The translations under genes were made by a program, and so were the position numbers. Positions 6,199-11,076 of a stretch of DNA of 11,076 nucleotides are shown here, piece after piece. The notes under the pieces are model-generated. The model was not told where the DNA came from. It saw only the letters and a program-made list of their open reading frames with translations, and ran no database searches. This stretch comes from Actinomycetes bacterium (lineage in GTDB: Bacteria > Actinomycetota > Actinomycetes > Actinomycetales > Cellulomonadaceae), in the NCBI GenBank assembly GCA_023418375.1, contig JAEZZV010000249.1, positions 1-11,076 of the forward strand, read 5' to 3'. How positions within the stretch are numbered: the first letter of the stretch is position 1; the number at the start of each line of letters is the position of its first letter.

Positions 6199-6205
6199 GG
6201 TCGGT

Positions 6206-6211
6206 CTCCTT
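6206..6211 (-). promoter_or_regulatory. Strong Shine-Dalgarno (AAGGAG) of the lipoprotein gene
   Basis: AAGGAG on the minus strand is 7 nt before the ATG at 6198. It fixes the lipoprotein start rather than the longer upstream frame. Confidence 0.8.
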
Positions 6212-6229
6212 GCTGTCCTTCGGGACAGC
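6212..6229. promoter_or_regulatory. 7-bp hairpin directly upstream of the lipoprotein Shine-Dalgarno
   Basis: GCTGTCC and GGACAGC are perfect arms around a 4-base loop: CGAA in the lipoprotein leader, TTCG on the plus strand. The stem ends immediately before AAGGAG. It could influence translation or mRNA stability of the lipoprotein, or be a DNA operator in the divergent region shared with the acetyltransferase. Confidence 0.4.
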
Positions 6230-6285
6230 CCTGCGGTCGAGGCTCGGGCCATGATGCCCATGCGGCTGCCTCGCCGGGCCCGCCG

Positions 6286-6300
6286 ATGGTCCCGCATGGT
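6286..6300. repeat. Direct repeat ATGGT at 10-bp spacing
   Basis: ATGGT occurs at 6286-6290 and 6296-6300, one helical turn apart, just upstream of the acetyltransferase start. This could be an activator site, but the units are short enough to arise by chance. Confidence 0.15.
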
Positions 6301-6311
6301 TCGCTGGGGGC

Positions 6312-6626
6312 ATGAGCGATGTCGTCGTCCGTGACAACCCCGAGCAGCGCCGCTGGGAGGCCCGGCTGGGCGAGGACCCGGACGCGCCCGTCGCGGGCTT
6401 CGCCGCCTACGTGCGTGAGGGCGACCGGATCAGGATCACGCACACCGTCGTGGAGCCGGAGCACGAGGGCGCGGGCGTCGGCTCGGCGCTCGCGCGCGCA
6501 GCGCTCGACGGCGCCCGGTCGGCCGGCCTGCGCGTCGTCCCCCAGTGCCCGTTCGTCGCGGCCTGGATCGAGCGGCACCCCGCCTACGCGGACCTCGTCG
6601 ACGGGCCCATGCCGCACGAGGCCTGA
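6312..6626 (+). CDS. Small GNAT-family N-acetyltransferase (COG2388/YjdJ-like)
   Basis: This 104-residue protein matches the compact Acetyltransf_CG type (PF14542-like). The acetyl-CoA loop is EHEGAGVGSAL at residues 50-60, after the beta-strand RITHTVVEP. The family-typical C-terminus PQCPFVAAWIERHPAYADLV contains C79, which in this family is suspected of a catalytic or acetyl-carrying role. The acceptor substrate is unknown. No strong Shine-Dalgarno is seen; a G-run is too close to the ATG, and TTCGCT lies 6 nt upstream, a near match to the leaderless -10 arrangement. It diverges from the lipoprotein gene and converges on the pirin gene with 9 bases between stops. Confidence 0.85.
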   Translation: MSDVVVRDNPEQRRWEARLGEDPDAPVAGFAAYVREGDRIRITHTVVEPEHEGAGVGSALARAALDGARSAGLRVVPQCPFVAAWIERHPAYADLVDGPMPHEA

Positions 6627-6635
6627 GACCGGGCG

Positions 6636-7640
6636 CTACCGCTCGCGAGGCCGCAGCCGGACGTTCGGGAGCTCGGGCGCCGGCAGCGGCGGGCCGTCGT
6701 ACCCGGTCACCGTGCCGAAGCGCGCCACCCCCTCCGGGTCACCCGCGATCGACGCCTGCCACTGGGCGCGCGCCCGGGCGACCTCCTCGTGCGTGCGGCC
6801 GACGAAGTTCCACCACATGAGCAGCCGCTCGCCGAACGGCTCACCGCCGATGAGCACCGCGCGCACCGGCCCGGAGCCTGCCGTCAGCTCGAGCACGTCC
6901 GAGCCCGGCGGCAGGTAGGCCAGGTGCGCCGTGGGCAGGGGCGTCCCGGCGACCGTGAGGTCACCGGAGTCCAGCAGCACGCCGTGCTCGAACCCCGGCT
7001 CGACCGGCAGCCGCACGGTGGCGCCGGCGGGCAGGTCCACCTGGGCCGCGACCAGCGGCGAGTACGCCGTCGCGGGTGAGCGCGCCCACGCCAGGTCCCC
7101 GGCCAGGGCGCCCATGAAGACCCGCACGCGCGCGCCATCGACCTCCACCAGGGGCGGGTCCGCGACGTGCTGGAACGCGGGGGCGCCGTGCCGGACGGCG
7201 TCGGGCAGGGCGGTCCAGAGCTGCACCCCGTGCAGCCGGCCCTGTGCGGGGAAGCGCGCGAGCGTGCCCTCCTCGGAGTGGGAGATCCCGCGGCCGGCCG
7301 TCATGAGGTTGAGCTGGCCGGGGCTCACCTCGACCACCGACCCGAGCGAGTCCTGGTGCAGGACAGTCCCCTCGAACAGCCACGTCACGGTCTGCAGGCC
7401 GATGTGCGGGTGCGGCGCGACGTCCATGCCCCCGGACGCCGCGATGTCGTCGGGGCCGTAGTGGTCGGCGAAGCAGAACGGGCCGACCATCGAGCGGGCC
7501 CGCGAGGGCAAGGTGCGCCGCACGGTCATCGCACGCGGGCCGCCGAGCGGCACGTCCCGTGGCGGCACGATCTCGACGCCGGGGTCGCGGCTGCCGCACC
7601 CGGCCTCGATCTCGGCCGGTCGCACCTCGAGGTTGGTCAC
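6636..7640 (-). CDS. Pirin family protein (bicupin)
   Basis: This 334-residue protein has the expected actinobacterial pirin length and motifs. The N-terminal cupin includes LGGPRAMTVRRTLP, DHYGPDD and APHPHIGLQTVTWLFEG. The predicted metal ligands are present: H77 and H79 in HPH, and H121 and E123 in GRGISHSEE. The C-terminal cupin ends with GGEPFGERLLMWWNFVGRT, conserved in the family. Pirins bind a single Fe and have been described as quercetin dioxygenases or redox-sensing cofactors; which applies here is unknown. The GTG start at 7640 is chosen because family similarity begins there (VTNLEVRPAEIEAG); no Shine-Dalgarno is visible. Upstream continuation of the frame is antisense to the divergent glycosylase gene and is not coding. 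Confidence 0.9.
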   Translation of the reverse strand: MTNLEVRPAEIEAGCGSRDPGVEIVPPRDVPLGGPRAMTVRRTLPSRARSMVGPFCFADHYGPDDIAASGGMDVAPHPHIGLQTVTWLFEGTVLHQDSLGSVVEVSPGQLNLMTAGRGISHSEEGTLARFPAQGRLHGVQLWTALPDAVRHGAPAFQHVADPPLVEVDGARVRVFMGALAGDLAWARSPATAYSPLVAAQVDLPAGATVRLPVEPGFEHGVLLDSGDLTVAGTPLPTAHLAYLPPGSDVLELTAGSGPVRAVLIGGEPFGERLLMWWNFVGRTHEEVARARAQWQASIAGDPEGVARFGTVTGYDGPPLPAPELPNVRLRPRER

Positions 7641-7641
7641 A

Positions 7642-7664
7642 CCGTCGGAACGCGCGTGCGACGG
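7642..7664. promoter_or_regulatory. Inverted repeat in the pirin/glycosylase divergent promoter region
   Basis: CCGTCG (7642-7647) and CGACGG (7659-7664) are perfect arms around 11 bases in the 63-bp region between two divergent starts. It could be a shared operator; at this GC content a 6-bp match may also be chance. Confidence 0.2.
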
Positions 7665-7703
7665 CGACGATTCCGTGTCGGTGCCGTGCGCGAGGCTCGG
7701 CCC

Positions 7704-8783
7704 GTGATCGAGCTCTCCGTCGACGAGGCGCGCCGCGTCGCGATCGTCGCCCAGCTGCTGACCGCCGAGCGGCCCGCGGAGCTCGTCGAGACCGTGCACC
7801 GGCTCACCTTCCTGCAGCTGGACCCGACCGCCGCCGTCGCACCGAGCGCCGACCTCGTCGCGTGGAGCCGCCTCGGCGGCGCCTACCGACCCGAGCACCT
7901 CACCCGGGCGCTGGACGAGCGCCGGCTCTTCGAGCTCGGCGCGCTCGTGCGCCCGATGTCCGACGTCGGGCTGTACCTGGCCTTCGAGCCGCGCCCGGGC
8001 AGCGCGGTGACGGCGTGGCTCGAGGCGAACGACGACTTCCGGCGCGACGTCCTGACCCTGCTGCGCGACGCCGGACCGCTGCAGTCCCGCGACATCCCCG
8101 ACACGGCCCGGGTGCCCTGGCAGTCGACGGGCTGGACCCACCAGCGCAACGTCACGCAGCTGCTCGAGGTCCTCGCGGTCCGCGGCCAGGTCGCCATCGC
8201 CGGCCGGGTCGGGCGCCAGCGCCTGTGGGACCTGCCGGAGCGCGTCTACCCGGCTGACGTCGTCGTGCCGCCGCCGGAGGAGGCCGCTCACCTGCGCGAC
8301 GTGCGCCGGCTCGCGTCGCTCGGCATCGCGCGCGACGTGTCGGTGGCGATGCCCGTCGAGCCGATCACCGTCGGCGCGGCGGGCGAGCCCGCGACCGTGG
8401 CCGGGGTCCCGGGGCGATGGCGCGTGGACCCGGCAGTGGTGGCGGCCGCGCTCGAGCGCCCGTTCGCACCACGGACCGCGCTGCTCTCGCCGTTCGACCG
8501 GCTGATCCACGACCGCGTCCGGGCGCAGCAGCTCTTCGGCTACGAGTACGTCCTGGAGATGTACAAGCCCGCCGCCCAGCGCCGCTGGGGCTACTTCGCG
8601 CTGCCCGTCCTGCACGGCGACCGGCTGGTCGGCAAGCTCGACGCCAAGGCCGACCGCAAGGCCGGGCGCCTCGTCGTGCACGCGCTGCACGAGGACGTGC
8701 CCCTGGACTCGGGCGCGCGGGACGCCGTCGGGCAGGAGGTTCGCGCCCTCGCGGACTGGCTCGGGCTCGAGGCGCCCGCCTGA
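7704..8783 (+). CDS. Winged-helix DNA glycosylase, AlkX/YcaQ-type (HTH_42)
   Basis: This 359-residue protein belongs to the HTH_42 (PF06224, COG3214) family of tandem winged-helix DNA glycosylases that excise alkylated bases or unhook interstrand crosslinks. The catalytic motif is visible near the N-terminus as Q38-L39-D40 in LTFLQLDPTAAV, the QxD form of the YcaQ/AlkX branch rather than the QxQ form of AlkZ antibiotic self-resistance enzymes. The C-terminus has the family blocks LLSPFDRLIHDRVR, LFGYEYVLEMYKPAAQRRWGY and GDRLVGKLDAKADRKAG. The GTG start is chosen for GAGG 8 nt upstream and for the alignment of the N-terminal helix; the frame is open far upstream but only as shadow of the pirin gene. 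It diverges from pirin and ends 6 bases before the convergent acylphosphatase stop. Confidence 0.85.
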   Translation: MIELSVDEARRVAIVAQLLTAERPAELVETVHRLTFLQLDPTAAVAPSADLVAWSRLGGAYRPEHLTRALDERRLFELGALVRPMSDVGLYLAFEPRPGSAVTAWLEANDDFRRDVLTLLRDAGPLQSRDIPDTARVPWQSTGWTHQRNVTQLLEVLAVRGQVAIAGRVGRQRLWDLPERVYPADVVVPPPEEAAHLRDVRRLASLGIARDVSVAMPVEPITVGAAGEPATVAGVPGRWRVDPAVVAAALERPFAPRTALLSPFDRLIHDRVRAQQLFGYEYVLEMYKPAAQRRWGYFALPVLHGDRLVGKLDAKADRKAGRLVVHALHEDVPLDSGARDAVGQEVRALADWLGLEAPA

Positions 8784-8789
8784 CCGCGC

Positions 8790-9071
8790 TCAGGACTCGA
8801 CCCGGAACCCCGTGAGCCCCTGCGGCTCCTCGTCGGTGACCTCCACGCCCATGACCTCAGCTCCCGACGGCCCGCGGTGCGCCCACGCGATCAGGCGCGC
8901 GACGGCGTCCGCCTCGCCCTCGACCAGGATCTCGACGTCGCCCGTGCGCAGGTTCCGCACCCGGCCCGCGACGCCGAGCCGCGCCGCCTCGCGGGCGCAC
9001 GACCACCGGAAGCCGACGCCCTGCACCAGGCCCCAGACGAGGACCCGCCGGCGGACGACCCCCACGCTCAT
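8790..9071 (-). CDS. acyP: Acylphosphatase
   Basis: This 93-residue protein has the length and signatures of acylphosphatase, which hydrolyses the carboxyl-phosphate bond of small acyl phosphates. The phosphate-binding loop is VQGVGFRW (residues 16-23) with the essential arginine R22, and the catalytic asparagine is N40 in GRVRNL. GDVEILVEGE follows, and the C-terminus GLTGFRVES matches the usual F-x-V ending. It is cytosolic. The ATG overlaps the TGA of the upstream response regulator by 4 nt (ATGA), so it is probably translated by re-initiation from the two-component operon. The frame is open further upstream, but the family alignment begins at MSVGVVRRR. It converges with the glycosylase gene 6 bases away. 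Confidence 0.92.
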   Translation of the reverse strand: MSVGVVRRRVLVWGLVQGVGFRWSCAREAARLGVAGRVRNLRTGDVEILVEGEADAVARLIAWAHRGPSGAEVMGVEVTDEEPQGLTGFRVES

Positions 9072-9808
9072 CCGCCCAGTGTGCCCGCGCCCCCCGCCCC
9101 GGGGACCACCAGACCCGACTCGTAGGCGGCGACCACGAGCTGCGCCCGCACCGTGCAGCCGAGCTTGCGCAGCAGCGCGTGCACGTGGGACTTCACGGTC
9201 GCGGTGGTGACGTCGAGCTCGGTCGCGATGTCGGTGTTCGACGCGCCGCGGGCCACCGCGCGCAGCACGTCCACCTCCCGCGCGGTGAGGTCGGCGACGG
9301 CGGCGCGCCACCGGGCGTCGGCGGCCACGTCGGCACGCAGGCCCTCCCGCCACTGCCGGACCACCAGGGACGTCACGCCCGGGTCGAGCAGGCTGCCGCC
9401 GTCGCGCACGCGGCGCACGCACGCCACCAGCGTCGCCGGGTCGGTGTCCTTGAGCAGGAACGCGTCGGCACCCGCGGCGAGCGCGCCGGTGACGTACTCC
9501 TCGTCGTCGAACGTGGTGAGCACCGCGACCCGCACGCCCTCGAGGTCCGGGTCGGCGCGGATCCGCCGCGTGGCCTCGACGCCGTCCAGGCGCGGCATCC
9601 GGATGTCCATGAGGACGACGTCGGGCCGCTCGGCCGCGGCGAGCGCCACCGCCGCCTCGCCGTCGCCGGCCTCGGCCACCGTCACGATGTCCGCCTCGTG
9701 GTCGAGGATCATCCGCAGGCCCATGCGGATCATCGCCTGGTCGTCGACGATGACCACGCGGGTCGGCGCCCGGTCCTCCGCCGCGACCTCACCCGGTTCG
9801 CTGCCCAT
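9068..9808 (-). CDS. Response regulator, NarL/LuxR family
   Basis: This 246-residue transcription factor has an N-terminal receiver domain (about residues 16-135) with the acidic pair D22/D23, phosphoacceptor D68 in VVLMDIRMP, T98/T99 in VAVLTTF and K120 in LLKD. A linker leads to a LuxR-type helix-turn-helix at about 174-217: LTAREVDVLRAVARG, then NTDIATELDVTTATVKSHV. It should dimerise on phosphorylation by the neighbouring kinase and bind promoter DNA; targets are unknown. The ATG at 9808 is preferred over the longer frame because GGAGGT lies 5 nt upstream. The gene begins inside the last 20 nt of the kinase gene and its stop overlaps the acylphosphatase start. Confidence 0.93.
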   Translation of the reverse strand: MGSEPGEVAAEDRAPTRVVIVDDQAMIRMGLRMILDHEADIVTVAEAGDGEAAVALAAAERPDVVLMDIRMPRLDGVEATRRIRADPDLEGVRVAVLTTFDDEEYVTGALAAGADAFLLKDTDPATLVACVRRVRDGGSLLDPGVTSLVVRQWREGLRADVAADARWRAAVADLTAREVDVLRAVARGASNTDIATELDVTTATVKSHVHALLRKLGCTVRAQLVVAAYESGLVVPGAGGAGTLGG

Positions 9809-11039
9809 CCCCCACCTCCATCCAGACGTGCCAGCCGTGGTCGCTGCCCGCGAGCGGACCGGCCCAGAGCCTGCCACCGCAGGCCGCCGCGCGTTCGCGC
9901 ATGTGCATGAGCCCGTTTCCCTGCCGTCCCGTGAAGGGCTCCGGCCGCGCCGGGCCGGGATCGATCACCTGGAGCACCAGCCGCCCGTCGGCGTGGTCCA
10001 GCGACACCGACGCCCGCCCGGCCGCGGAGTGGGACACCACGTTCGTCAGCGCCTCCTGCGCCACGCGCACGACCGCGAGCCCCACCGCCGCCGAGCACGG
10101 CGGCCACACCTGAGGCAGCCGCACGTCGAGCTCCAGGCCCGCGCCGCGCATCCGCTCGACCACGGCGCCCAGGTCGGCGAGGGTCGACGTCGGCGCGAGC
10201 GGGGCGGCGTCCTCGCGCAGCACCCGGACCAGCGAGCGCATCGCGTCGAGCGCGTTGCGCCCCTCGGGCGCGATCCACCGCACGGCGTCGCGGTACACGT
10301 CGACGTCGTCGCCGCCCACCCGGTCGACCGCCTGCGCACGCACGACGATCGCGCTCACGTGGTGCGCGACGACGTCGTGCAGGTCGCGGGCGATGCGTAC
10401 CCGCTCGGACTGGACCGCCTCCCGGGTGCGGACCTCCTGCAGCGCCTCGAGCTCGCGGTTGCGCTCGGCGAGCGAGGCGAGCGTGACGTCGAGCCTCGCG
10501 AAGACCGCGCCGAGCGCGGCCGCGGCGGCCACCAGGCTGAGCAGCAGCAGAAGCTCGGTGATGTTCGAGCCCGGCAGGGCACCCTCGCCGCGGGCCCAGA
10601 ACAGCAGCGGCTCGAGCGTGCCCCACTCGAGCCACAGCGCGGTGAGCACGCCGACCGGGGCGGCCAGCCACGCCGGCGCGGAGCGCGACCGCGCTCCGAC
10701 GAACACCGCGAGCAGCACCGGGATGAGGTGGAACGCCGACTGGAGCGACCACACGGACAGCCACGACGTGTACCCCCAGGGGTAGACGACGACCGTCAGC
10801 CAGAAGGCTCCCGCAGGCCAGCCGCGCCGCAGCGCGAGCGGGATCACCAGCCACAGGCCGGCCCACCAGAACGACTCGATGGACCGCGGGTGCCAGTAGT
10901 CCCAGCGCCGGGCCAGCGAGACCGCGAGCCACCAGGCGCCGCCCACGCCCAGCGCGACGGCGATGTCCACGCGCAGAGCAGCCACCCGGTCCGGCCACGG
11001 GAGCCCCCGGGGGCGGGCACGGGCGGCCGACGTCGTCAC
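9789..11039 (-). CDS. Sensor histidine kinase, HisKA_3 (NarX/DesK-like) type
   Basis: This 416-residue membrane kinase should autophosphorylate on histidine and pass the phosphate to the downstream regulator. The N-terminus contains about six hydrophobic segments (roughly residues 24-44, 57-72, 76-90, 103-117, 123-138, 160-181) and no obvious extracellular sensor domain, so sensing may occur in or at the membrane. A short coiled coil (about 183-213) precedes the HisKA_3 motif RIARDLHDVVAHHVSAI, with phospho-acceptor H221. The ATPase domain shows the N-box AQEALTNVVSHS (N333) and the later GNGLMHMRERAAACGG; the G1-like box is IDPGPA rather than DDGxG. The GTG start has no Shine-Dalgarno but TACGCT lies 6 nt upstream. 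The end overlaps the regulator gene. Confidence 0.93.
   Translation of the reverse strand: MTTSAARARPRGLPWPDRVAALRVDIAVALGVGGAWWLAVSLARRWDYWHPRSIESFWWAGLWLVIPLALRRGWPAGAFWLTVVVYPWGYTSWLSVWSLQSAFHLIPVLLAVFVGARSRSAPAWLAAPVGVLTALWLEWGTLEPLLFWARGEGALPGSNITELLLLLSLVAAAAALGAVFARLDVTLASLAERNRELEALQEVRTREAVQSERVRIARDLHDVVAHHVSAIVVRAQAVDRVGGDDVDVYRDAVRWIAPEGRNALDAMRSLVRVLREDAAPLAPTSTLADLGAVVERMRGAGLELDVRLPQVWPPCSAAVGLAVVRVAQEALTNVVSHSAAGRASVSLDHADGRLVLQVIDPGPARPEPFTGRQGNGLMHMRERAAACGGRLWAGPLAGSDHGWHVWMEVGDGQRTG
9814..9819 (-). promoter_or_regulatory. Shine-Dalgarno (GGAGGT) of the response regulator inside the kinase gene
   Basis: GGAGGT on the minus strand lies 5 nt before the ATG at 9808 and is embedded in the last kinase codons. 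It decides the regulator start and allows its independent initiation. Confidence 0.75.
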
Positions 11040-11045
11040 GCGCCG

Positions 11046-11051
11046 AGCGTA
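11046..11051 (-). promoter_or_regulatory. Putative leaderless -10 box (TACGCT) for the kinase-regulator-acylphosphatase operon
   Basis: TACGCT on the minus strand is 6 nt before the kinase GTG at 11039. With no Shine-Dalgarno between, this fits a leaderless promoter of the TANNNT type. The window ends 25 bases further upstream and no -35 box is recognisable. Confidence 0.4.
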
Positions 11052-11076
11052 GGCGCGCGCCCGTGGGTCGCGGGAC

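Noticed and set aside
7641..8690. Upstream extension of the pirin frame
   Set aside because: It is antisense to the glycosylase coding sequence; pirin similarity begins at the GTG at 7640.
9730..10998. Second long minus-strand frame across the kinase
   Set aside because: Arg/Gly/Ala-rich shadow; the HisKA_3 and ATPase motifs are all in the other frame.
1..11076. CRISPR arrays, rRNA, tRNA, complete insertion sequences, defence or biosynthetic clusters
   Set aside because: No spaced repeats, transposase or integrase motifs, structural RNA signatures or recognisable defence genes were seen on either strand.

Overview
The window reads as chromosome of a very GC-rich actinobacterium, most likely a Cellulomonas-like member of the Micrococcales. 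The basis is extreme GC in most genes (for example 50 of 60 bases at 4261-4320), frequent GTG starts, and actinobacterial versions of pirin, the TIGR02822-type alcohol dehydrogenase, DUF2809 and a NarL-type two-component pair. The genus is an inference. Twelve coding regions are supported. Most other long open frames are antisense or out-of-frame shadows caused by the GC bias.

Layout. (a) 1-492, minus: the 5' end of a large gene that runs off the left edge, probably a helicase-like AAA ATPase. (b) 493-769: a gap with a 13-bp inverted repeat, a 20-bp dyad that could be an operator, and a hairpin just after the next gene's stop. (c) 770-4533, minus, in transcription order: zinc alcohol dehydrogenase, DUF2809 membrane protein (overlapping by 4 nt), FAD-linked 2-hydroxyacid oxidase, and a nucleotidyltransferase that seems to have its own leaderless promoter. 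(d) About 4600-6200: an accessory segment of visibly lower GC (36 of 60 bases at 4981-5040). It holds a plus-strand fibronectin-III-like, phage-tail-like fragment whose first domain is cut at its N-terminus, a perfect 21-bp-arm terminator, and a convergent lipoprotein gene of unknown function. (e) 6312-8783: a small GNAT-like acetyltransferase converging on a pirin, which diverges from an AlkX/YcaQ-type DNA glycosylase. (f) 8790-11039, minus: sensor histidine kinase, response regulator and acylphosphatase in one overlapping operon.

Points of interest. The histidine kinase, response regulator and acylphosphatase are translationally coupled; an acyl-phosphate hydrolase next to a phospho-aspartate relay is functionally suggestive. 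Three genes without a Shine-Dalgarno sequence (helicase-like, nucleotidyltransferase, histidine kinase) have TANNNT 6-7 nt before the start codon, the layout expected of leaderless transcripts, while several other genes have clear Shine-Dalgarno sites. The tail-like fragment with its terminator looks like debris of a phage or mobile element. I did not find a clear new defence or biosynthetic system.
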